Positions 1-6,345 of a DNA stretch of 9,877 nucleotides are shown piece after piece (positions within the stretch are counted from its first letter, which is position 1; each line of letters starts with the position of its first letter). The DNA is from an uncultured Clostridia bacterium (GTDB taxonomy: Bacteria; Bacillota; Clostridia; Oscillospirales; Ruminococcaceae): the NCBI GenBank assembly GCA_947175655.1, contig CAMWNQ010000057.1, positions 1 to 9,877 on the forward strand. Direction: 5' to 3'. The notes under the pieces were generated by a model. The model saw only the letters and a program-made list of their open reading frames with translations, was not told where the DNA came from and searched no databases. The translations under genes and the position numbers were made by a program.

Positions 1-11
1 CCAAAAAAGTA

Positions 12-20
12 TGCTATAAT
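12..20 (+). promoter_or_regulatory. Extended -10 promoter for the first gene
   Basis: TGCTATAAT is a perfect extended -10 element: TG at 12-13, one base, then TATAAT at 15-20. Transcription would begin near 27, leaving a leader of about 40 nt. A ribosome binding site AAAGGA lies at 53-58, 10 nt before the ATG at 69. Any -35 box would fall outside the window, so only half of the promoter can be judged. Confidence 0.6.
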
Positions 21-68
21 ATTATAAAGTCATATAATTATTATAAATCAAGAAAGGAACTGTTAAAA

Positions 69-1268
69 ATGGAAAACAAAAAAGGCTTTTCGATACTTAA
101 ATTTTTCGTAATTCTGGCATGTATAATATTTATAGCATTGTCACTATGTGTAAATATACTGTTCAATAAAAACAATATCCCGAATATTTTAGGATATTAT
201 GTATATGTTCTGAACAATCAGGATATGGGAGTATTACTTCCTGAAGAAACTGCTATTATCGCAAAAGATGCTAAAAATCTTAATATAAACCAAGGCGATA
301 TTGTTCTTTGTCATCTTCAGAACAGTGAAAATATATTAATCCGCACTATTTATAAAAAAGGTACTGATGAGGTAACAGGTTCTGAAAACTATTATTTATC
401 AACTGCAAATGCTCAGGATGATAATTCTGTAACTGACGCAATACCAAAAGAAAATATAGTTGCACTTTGTACAGGCTACCCACAGAATATATCTCTTGGT
501 CGCTGGATTAACTTCACTTTAAATATAAAGGGTATTGCCTTACAACTTATATTGCCAAGTGTTCTGCTTGTAATATTTCTTATTGCCAAAATAGCATCTT
601 CCAAGGATAGTGATGAAGATGATGTATTCGGAAATGAATTTGAAGAAGATGAGCCTAAGCCATCTGATGAAAAATCAAAAGAAATTAAAGAATCCCCTTT
701 ATTTGTAGACCCTACACCTGAAGATTATACAACAAATGAACTTGAACGCAAAAAGCAGTCTATTGCTGAACATTTCAGTCATAAAGAAGTAAATCCAAAC
801 TCTCCTTATCAGAAAGAAAAGGAAAGAACAATGCAGTTCAAGGCACTAAAAGCTGCTGAAAAAGCTCCAGAAGCTACACCAAAAACTAAATCAACCACAA
901 AAGAACAGTTTGATGTTACAGGAATGTTTGCAGCACAGAGACAAAATAACCCGACAATTAATAATAATAATAATAATAATAACGATAATAGTTTAATGGC
1001 CGCTGCAATCCGTGAAGAAATGCAAAAACGTACTGCTGAAGCAGAAGAAAAGGCCAAAAGAGAAACTGCTAAAAAGATTTCTGCTCCAGAAAGAACAGTC
1101 CAAGCTCCAAAAGCACCAGATTCCAATATGACAAAAAAACCTTCAAGATATTCGGATATTGATGAACTTATCAATAAATCAAATTCAACAGCAAGAAAAA
1201 AAGATATATCTTCAGCATCTGTTGATGACCTTCTTCAGATGATTGAAAATCAGAAAAAGAAACTTTAA
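69..1268 (+). CDS. Two-pass membrane protein with an inactive signal peptidase I-like domain and a long cytoplasmic tail
   Basis: This 399-residue protein has membrane segments at about residues 8-32 and 155-176, an outer domain between them, and a charged cytoplasmic tail of about 220 residues. The order of elements in residues 40-175 matches SipW/archaeal-type signal peptidase I (family S26). GYYVYVL (42-48) stands where the family has its strand leading to SGSMEP. GDIVLC (76-81) matches the GD-I-F strand, and ILIRTIY (89-95) stands at the THRIV motif. STANAQDD (111-118) stands at KGDAND, and ENIVALCTGYP (128-138) at NVIGKVVGRIP, followed by the second membrane helix. The catalytic Ser is replaced (NNQDM at 49-53, no Ser up to residue 85) and the catalytic His of THRIV is missing, so peptidase activity is not expected. 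The tail holds an eight-Asn run (298-305), an Ala/Glu/Lys-rich helix (309-336) and a terminal amphipathic segment ending VDDLLQMIENQKKKL. The fold assignment is an inference from motif order. The function is unknown; it could be a scaffold or a regulator of secretion. Confidence 0.6.
   Translation: MENKKGFSILKFFVILACIIFIALSLCVNILFNKNNIPNILGYYVYVLNNQDMGVLLPEETAIIAKDAKNLNINQGDIVLCHLQNSENILIRTIYKKGTDEVTGSENYYLSTANAQDDNSVTDAIPKENIVALCTGYPQNISLGRWINFTLNIKGIALQLILPSVLLVIFLIAKIASSKDSDEDDVFGNEFEEDEPKPSDEKSKEIKESPLFVDPTPEDYTTNELERKKQSIAEHFSHKEVNPNSPYQKEKERTMQFKALKAAEKAPEATPKTKSTTKEQFDVTGMFAAQRQNNPTINNNNNNNNDNSLMAAAIREEMQKRTAEAEEKAKRETAKKISAPERTVQAPKAPDSNMTKKPSRYSDIDELINKSNSTARKKDISSASVDDLLQMIENQKKKL
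960..989 (+). repeat. In-frame AAT trinucleotide repeat
   Basis: Seven AAT codons followed by AAC, GAT and AAT encode eight Asn, Asp and Asn at residues 298-307 of the first gene. Gain or loss of units would change the length of the flexible tail without a frameshift. Confidence 0.85.
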
Positions 1269-1271
1269 AAT
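1243..1271 (+). promoter_or_regulatory. Candidate promoter for the ArAE-family gene
   Basis: TTGAAA (1243-1248) and TAAAAT (1266-1271) each match five of six sigma-A consensus bases and are separated by exactly 17 bp. The predicted start near 1278 would place the 1288-1315 hairpin in the leader of the next gene. AT-rich sequence gives such matches by chance, and this one overlaps the end of the preceding gene, so it is only a candidate. Confidence 0.3.
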
Positions 1272-1287
1272 AATACTTCAATCAGCA

Positions 1288-1315
1288 GGCGGTCATGTAA
1301 TTAAATATGACCGCC
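1288..1315 (+). terminator. GC-rich hairpin between the first two genes (possible terminator or leader stem)
   Basis: GGCGGTCAT (1288-1296) and ATGACCGCC (1307-1315) form a perfect 9-bp stem around a 10-nt loop, a marked GC-rich island in this AT-rich region. It begins 20 nt after the upstream stop codon. The 3' flank reads AATAAATTTATAT, which is AT-rich but not a true T-run, so an efficient intrinsic terminator is doubtful. It could instead be an mRNA-stabilising 3' end, a weak terminator, or a stem in the next gene's leader. Confidence 0.5.
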
Positions 1316-1341
1316 AATAAATTTATATGGGAGAAAAAATC

Positions 1342-2337
1342 TTGAAAAACAGTATTAAAAAAAACTTATTCAATGCCGGAAAAATTTCAGCAGGTTGTGT
1401 CATATCAATAATAATATGTACCCTTCTAAATCTTAAATACAGTATGTCTGCCGGATTACTGACTGTTTTAAGTATACAGGATACAAAAAGAGAAACCCTG
1501 AATACAGCACTTAAAAGACTTTATGCTTTTTTCTGTGCATTTACAATATCTATAATATGTTTTAATCTTCTGGGATATACTGCCCTGTCATTCGGAATTT
1601 ATCTTTTTATATTTGTAAATATATGCATAATATTTGACTGGAAAAGTGCAACAGTTCCAATATCAGTTCTTGTTACTCATCTTATATCAGAACAGAATAC
1701 AGAAATATTATTAATAGCAAATGAGTTTATGCTTTTTTTGGTGGGTGTGGGAACAGGTATGATAATAAATCTGCACCTTAAAAATAATGAAAAAAAAATG
1801 GCAGAATGCCGTATAAAACTGGACAATGAAATCAAAAATATACTTGAAAGAATGTCTGGAAGAATTCTGACTGATGATAAATCAGATTATAATGCTGAAT
1901 GTTTCAGACGTATTGATTCTCTTATGTTTGAGGCTCAGAAAACTGCCCGTGAAAACAGAGACAATATTTTAAGATATGATAAACATTATGATATACAGTA
2001 TCTTAAAATGAGAAAAAAACAATGTATTACATTATATGAAATGTATAAAAGCGTATTACAGATAAATACTGTACCAGAACAGGCAAAAATAATATCTGAC
2101 TTTCTTTTAAAGATTTCTGCTGAATATGATGAAAAAAATGATGTAAAAAATCTTATTCAAGAACTTTCTGTTATATTTAATAAAATGAAAGAGCAACCAA
2201 TGCCAAAGGAACGTTCAGAATTTGAAAGCCGTGCCGTGCTTTACTTTTTTATGATTCAAATGAGAAAATTTCTTTTATTAAAATACAAATTTATTACTGA
2301 AACAAATCTGAACATTGTTAGAAATCAAAAAATTTAA
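1342..2337 (+). CDS. ArAE_1 (aromatic acid exporter, YgaE/YqjA-like) family membrane protein
   Basis: I choose the TTG at 1342, giving 331 residues. GGGAG at 1329-1333 stands 8 nt before it, whereas the in-frame ATG at 1327 has no ribosome binding site upstream and overlaps this GGGAG. From the TTG start, residues 15-146 form about six hydrophobic segments with short loops, including the early conserved stretch SAGLLTVLSIQDTKRET. This fits the N-terminal domain of the ArAE_1/DUF939 family. Residues 150-331 are a soluble, largely helical region consistent with the ArAE_1 C-terminal domain. Family members are annotated as putative aromatic acid exporters by homology to the FUSC/YccS group; the substrate is not established and transport is only inferred. 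The gene lies 73 nt after the preceding stop, with a hairpin in between, so it may be transcribed separately. Family assignment is fairly secure, function is not. Confidence 0.75.
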   Translation: MKNSIKKNLFNAGKISAGCVISIIICTLLNLKYSMSAGLLTVLSIQDTKRETLNTALKRLYAFFCAFTISIICFNLLGYTALSFGIYLFIFVNICIIFDWKSATVPISVLVTHLISEQNTEILLIANEFMLFLVGVGTGMIINLHLKNNEKKMAECRIKLDNEIKNILERMSGRILTDDKSDYNAECFRRIDSLMFEAQKTARENRDNILRYDKHYDIQYLKMRKKQCITLYEMYKSVLQINTVPEQAKIISDFLLKISAEYDEKNDVKNLIQELSVIFNKMKEQPMPKERSEFESRAVLYFFMIQMRKFLLLKYKFITETNLNIVRNQKI

Positions 2338-2367
2338 CGGTAATATTGCGAAAATTTAATGATAATG

Positions 2368-2396
2368 TTGATTTTTTATCATATATATGTTATAAT
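2368..2396 (+). promoter_or_regulatory. Sigma-A promoter of glmS
   Basis: TTGATT (2368-2373) and a perfect TATAAT (2391-2396) are separated by 17 bp, and TG at 2388-2389 adds an extended -10. The predicted start is near 2403, giving a leader of about 53 nt. AAAGGAG at 2441-2447 stands 8 nt before the ATG. This is the best promoter in the window. Confidence 0.8.
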
Positions 2397-2455
2397 GAAG
2401 ATATTCTAAATATGAATTTAAATTTATCTAAAATTATTTAAAAGGAGAAAATATA

Positions 2456-4276
2456 ATGTGTGGTATAGTTGGATATGTAGGTTACAGAAATTGTGCTGAT
2501 GTTCTTATTGACGCACTTTCAAAACTTGAATACAGAGGATATGATTCTGCTGGAATTGCTGTATTTGAAAATGAAGAAATAAAAGTTGCAAAATCACAGG
2601 GAAGATTAAAAGACCTTTCTGAAAAAATGTTAAAAGAGGGAAAGCCTTCTGGAACTGCTGGAATAGGTCATACAAGATGGGCTACTCACGGTGAACCTTC
2701 CGATAAAAATTCACACCCTCATGAAGGTGGACGTGTAACAATAGTACATAATGGTATTATTGAAAATTATAAGAATTTAAAAGACTTTCTTATAAAAGAA
2801 GGCAGATGTTTCAAAAGTGATACCGATACAGAAGTAGTTGCACAGCTTCTTGATTATTACTATGAAGGTAATCCCGTATCAACAATATCAAGAGTTATAA
2901 CAGAAGTTGAAGGGTCTTATGCACTTGGAATAGTATTTGCTGATTTTCCTGATACTGTTTTTGCTGTAAGAAAAGAAAGTCCTCTTATTGTAGGCGTAGG
3001 AGAAAACGAAAGCTTTATTGCTTCTGATGTACCGGCTATCCTCAAATATACAAGAAACTACTATCTGCTTGAACACAATGAAATTGCTGTTTTAAGTAAA
3101 AATAAAGCTTGTATATATGATCTCCACTATAACAAAATTGAAAAAGAAATGCAGGTTGCTGACTGGGATATGGATTCTGCTGAAAAAGGCGGATATGAAC
3201 ATTTTATGCTCAAAGAAATCTTTGAACAACCTAATGCAATCAAAACCACAATTACACCAAGAATCTCTGACGGTCTTCCGAATCTTGAAGAATGTGGAAT
3301 AACTCCTGAAACACTCAATAAATTCAAGCAGATTTTTATTGTTGCCTGCGGTACTGCAATGCACGCCGGAATGGTCGGAAAATATGTAATAGAAAAGCTT
3401 GCAAGAATTCCGGTTATTGTTGATATAGCATCAGAATTCAGATACAGAGAACCTATAGTTACAAAAGATGACCTTGTAATAATAATATCACAGTCCGGAG
3501 AAACTGCTGACAGCCGTGCAGCTCTTGAACTTTCCAAAAAATTAGGTGCAAAGACTCTTGCAATAGTAAATGTAAAAGGCAGTACAATAGCAAGAGAAGC
3601 TGATATGCTTATATATACACATGCAGGTCCTGAAATAGCTGTAGCATCAACAAAAGCATATATGGTACAAATCGCTGTTATGTATCTGCTTGCTTTTGAA
3701 ATAGCACTTGCAAAAAATAAAATAACAACTGAAGAATGCAAAAAACTTATTGTTATGCTTCAGGATATTCCTGAAACTATTCAAGGAATGCTTAAAAACA
3801 TAGAAGAAACACAGTATATAGCATCAGGTCTTATAAATGCAGATAGCCTTCTTTATATAGGAAGAGGTCTTGATTATGCATTAAGTATGGAAGGCTCTTT
3901 AAAACTTAAAGAAGTATCATATATTCATTCTGAGTCATATGCAGCAGGTGAATTAAAGCACGGTACAATATCACTTATAAGCGAAGGTATGCCAGTAATT
4001 GCAGTTGCAACACAAACTGACCTTTTTGATAAAACTATAAGCAACATCAAAGAAGTAAAAGCAAGAGGTGCTAAAGTGGTTCTCATATGCAGAGATAATT
4101 ATGAACCGGAAGAAGGTCTTGCTGATTGCTGCTTCAAGCTTCCGAACGTTGATAATATTATAATGCCTATGGTGGCAGTAGTTCCGCTCCAGCTTATAGC
4201 TTATTATACTGCGGTATTAAGGGGAAATGATGTTGATAAGCCAAGAAATCTTGCAAAATCCGTAACAGTAGAATAA
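2456..4276 (+). CDS. glmS: Glutamine--fructose-6-phosphate aminotransferase (isomerizing)
   Basis: GlmS makes glucosamine-6-phosphate and glutamate from fructose-6-phosphate and glutamine, the committed step towards UDP-GlcNAc for peptidoglycan and other cell-envelope amino sugars; it acts in the cytoplasm. The 606 residues match the usual length. The class II glutaminase domain (about 1-220) begins MCGIVGYVG, with Cys2 as the nucleophile once Met is removed, and contains GHTRWATHG (71-79), HNGIIENY (98-105) and SDTDTE (121-126). The first SIS domain holds ACGTAMHAG (297-305) and SQSGETADS (345-353), with VASTKAY (396-402). The second SIS domain holds ESYAAGELKHG (493-503). The protein ends in the characteristic DKPRNLAKSVTVE. 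It has its own promoter. Two LRR surface-protein genes follow closely and probably share its transcript. The short leader excludes the usual self-cleaving glmS ribozyme, so control must be by other means. I see no missing residue. Confidence 0.98.
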   Translation: MCGIVGYVGYRNCADVLIDALSKLEYRGYDSAGIAVFENEEIKVAKSQGRLKDLSEKMLKEGKPSGTAGIGHTRWATHGEPSDKNSHPHEGGRVTIVHNGIIENYKNLKDFLIKEGRCFKSDTDTEVVAQLLDYYYEGNPVSTISRVITEVEGSYALGIVFADFPDTVFAVRKESPLIVGVGENESFIASDVPAILKYTRNYYLLEHNEIAVLSKNKACIYDLHYNKIEKEMQVADWDMDSAEKGGYEHFMLKEIFEQPNAIKTTITPRISDGLPNLEECGITPETLNKFKQIFIVACGTAMHAGMVGKYVIEKLARIPVIVDIASEFRYREPIVTKDDLVIIISQSGETADSRAALELSKKLGAKTLAIVNVKGSTIAREADMLIYTHAGPEIAVASTKAYMVQIAVMYLLAFEIALAKNKITTEECKKLIVMLQDIPETIQGMLKNIEETQYIASGLINADSLLYIGRGLDYALSMEGSLKLKEVSYIHSESYAAGELKHGTISLISEGMPVIAVATQTDLFDKTISNIKEVKARGAKVVLICRDNYEPEEGLADCCFKLPNVDNIIMPMVAVVPLQLIAYYTAVLRGNDVDKPRNLAKSVTVE

Positions 4277-4299
4277 TAAAAAATCAGGAGTTAAAAAAA

Positions 4300-6321
4300 A
4301 TGAATTTCAAAAAAACTATTTCATTTGTTACAGGTATTATGACTGCTTTTTTATGTGTATCATCACTTCCAGCAGTCTGTGAAAGCAAAATAATAATATC
4401 AGATGAATATGATTTTTCATACTCTGTAAACAATGATGGCAATATATGTCTTGAAAAGTATACAGGAGAAGATGAAGAAGTTATAATACCAGATGAAATT
4501 GATGGAAAACCTGTAATAAAATTAAATGAAGTTTTCCTTGATACAAATGTCTCGTCGATAACACTTAATAAAAGCATTGAAAGTATTAATGCAAATGCTT
4601 TTTTAGATTGTTATTCCCTTAAAGAAATAAACGTTCCGGACAGCAATTCACATTTTCAGTCAGATGAAGGTGTATTATTTACAGAAGATATGAAAATTCT
4701 TTTGTGTTATCCATCTGCAAAAAGTGGTGATTCATATGAAATTCCGGAAGGTGTTACTGATATAAATGTTGCTTCCATATATTCCACACAATTAAAACAT
4801 ATAAAATTCCCGTCTACTCTCAGTTATATTGACCGTCACGGAATTTCATATAATGAAAAGCTTGAAGATGTAGATTTAAGTAACACTGTTATTACAGGTA
4901 TGGGAGATATGGCATTTGCCGGAAATGTTGCTCTTAAAGAAGTAAAGTTTCCAGATAATTTATATGAAATAGGCGGAGGTGCTTTTGCAGCATGTAAATC
5001 ACTTAAAGAAATTACTTTTCCTCCATATCTTTCAATAATAGGACAAAACGCATTCGCCGGAACTGGTCTTACAGAAATAACTATACCGGAGTCCGTAAGT
5101 GAAATAGGATACTCAGCTTTCGGATATGACGAAAATCTTGAACCTATTGATTCATTCATAATAAGAGGTGTTACAGGTTCAGTTGCACAGTCATATGCAA
5201 CTGAAAGTGATGAAGAATATGGATATGCAAATAACTTTACATTCATATCAACTGACGGTGCAGAATATGAACAACTTGACGGAATACCTTACGGTGATTT
5301 TGAGTATGCAGAAAAAAACGGTGAAGCTTATATAACATCTTGCAATGATAAGCTTTCAGAAGTTGAAATTCCAGCTGAAATAAATGGTCTTCCTGTTACT
5401 GTAATATATGGTATGGCATTTTATCAGTCAGAAGCTGAAACTGTAAAACTCCCTGATACTCTCAAACGTATTGAAATTATGGCGTTTGCAGAATGTGACT
5501 TTATCACAAATATTGATATACCTGAAGGCACTGAAGAAATAATGGCACAGGCATTTTATCAATGTGATGCTCTTAAATCAGTCAATATACCATCTACCTG
5601 TACTGAAATTGGAAGCAACGCTTTTGCAGGCTGTAGTAAACTTTCTGAAATAAATATAGCAGAGGGTAATTCTACATATAAATCAGTGGAAGGTGTATTA
5701 TTTAATGCTGATGCAACAGAATTAATAAAATATCCAGACGGAAAAGCTGATTCATATAAAATTCCGGCAAATGTTATTTCTGTTGCTGATTATGCTTTCA
5801 GCGAAAATGAAAATATTGTAAATATAGATCTGAATAATGTTGAATCTATAGGAACTGATTCATTTTCATTTTGTAAAAACCTCAAAACAGTAAAGATGAA
5901 TGATAAATTAAAGAAAATTGGACTTTATGCATTTTATGAATGTGAAGTTCTTGAAAAAGTAAAACTCTCATCAGCCATTGAGGAAATAGAAGCTTATGCA
6001 TTTTATCAGTGTCCAAGTCTGAAATCAATCCGAATCGGAAATAATATAACTAAAATAGACAATCTGGCTTTTGGATATACTTATAATGAAAATGACGGCA
6101 CAGATGTAAAAATTGATGATTTTAAAATTTATGCTGATAAGGATTCAGGTGGTGCAATGTATGCAGAAACCGCTGAACTTGAATGCATATCTGGTACTAT
6201 CCTGCTCGGAAATATTAATATTGACAAAATTTTTCTGATAGTTATGGTATGCATAGCCGGCGTGGTTATTATTTCGGCTACAGCAGTTTTAATTATAAAG
6301 TCAAAGAAAAAGAAAGAATAA
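4300..6321 (+). CDS. Secreted, membrane-anchored BspA-type leucine-rich-repeat (LRR_5) protein
   Basis: The 673-residue protein has an N-terminal signal peptide (NFKK, then a hydrophobic stretch to about residue 25, possible cleavage after AVC at 25-27). A C-terminal membrane helix (about 644-666) is followed by KSKKKKE, so most of the protein should be outside the cell. Between them lie BspA-like LRR_5 repeats of the form IPxxVxxIGxxAFxxCxxLxx. They fall into two arrays. Array A (about 38-317) has its Phe/Ile repeat positions at 79, 101, 160, 182, 206, 229, 252 and 274. Array B (about 334-632) has them at 374, 396, 419, 442, 500, 522, 545, 568 and 591. Each array starts with a similar cap and ends with a similar tail. 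CAGGAG at 4285-4290 serves as ribosome binding site. The gene starts 23 nt after glmS with no terminator, so it is probably co-transcribed. There is no LPXTG motif. LRR_5 proteins often serve in adhesion, but the ligand here is unknown. Confidence 0.88.
   Translation: MNFKKTISFVTGIMTAFLCVSSLPAVCESKIIISDEYDFSYSVNNDGNICLEKYTGEDEEVIIPDEIDGKPVIKLNEVFLDTNVSSITLNKSIESINANAFLDCYSLKEINVPDSNSHFQSDEGVLFTEDMKILLCYPSAKSGDSYEIPEGVTDINVASIYSTQLKHIKFPSTLSYIDRHGISYNEKLEDVDLSNTVITGMGDMAFAGNVALKEVKFPDNLYEIGGGAFAACKSLKEITFPPYLSIIGQNAFAGTGLTEITIPESVSEIGYSAFGYDENLEPIDSFIIRGVTGSVAQSYATESDEEYGYANNFTFISTDGAEYEQLDGIPYGDFEYAEKNGEAYITSCNDKLSEVEIPAEINGLPVTVIYGMAFYQSEAETVKLPDTLKRIEIMAFAECDFITNIDIPEGTEEIMAQAFYQCDALKSVNIPSTCTEIGSNAFAGCSKLSEINIAEGNSTYKSVEGVLFNADATELIKYPDGKADSYKIPANVISVADYAFSENENIVNIDLNNVESIGTDSFSFCKNLKTVKMNDKLKKIGLYAFYECEVLEKVKLSSAIEEIEAYAFYQCPSLKSIRIGNNITKIDNLAFGYTYNENDGTDVKIDDFKIYADKDSGGAMYAETAELECISGTILLGNINIDKIFLIVMVCIAGVVIISATAVLIIKSKKKKE
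4411..6195 (+). repeat. Duplicated LRR array inside the first LRR protein
   Basis: Array A (4411-5250) and array B (5299-6195) share an overall plan. Both begin with a cap (FSYSVNNDG at 39-47, FEYAEKNGE at 334-342) followed by IIPDEIDGKPV or EIPAEINGLPV. Both carry an insert beginning EGVLF, at residues 123 and 464, and both end in an FGY...IDxF tail. A 16-base direct repeat, GAAGGTGTATTATTTA, occurs at 4666-4681 and 5689-5704 within the two inserts. The arrays differ in repeat number (eight and nine) and in where the insert falls, so the event is old or the arrays were assembled separately. Confidence 0.65.
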
Positions 6322-6345
6322 TTTGTTAGGAAAGGTAATTTTTAT

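Noticed and set aside
809..1174. A 121-codon minus-strand frame with a hydrophobic, poly-Leu stretch.
   Set aside because: The poly-Leu is the reverse reading of the AAT repeat in the real plus-strand gene, so it is an artefact of low complexity.
2338..2390. Possible terminator after the ArAE gene (TGATAA...TTATCA at 2360-2381).
   Set aside because: The stem is six A/T-rich pairs with a 10-nt loop and overlaps the glmS -35 region. It is too weak to call.
2412..2441. A nine-codon open frame (MNLNLSKII) in the glmS leader, possibly a leader peptide.
   Set aside because: It has no ribosome binding site and lies in sequence that is almost all A and T, where short frames arise by chance. Its stop overlaps the glmS ribosome binding site, but nothing else supports translation.
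3127..3741. A 204-codon open frame on the strand opposite glmS.
   Set aside because: It is entirely within the confidently assigned glmS and shows no recognisable domain or ribosome binding site support. It is a shadow of the real coding frame.
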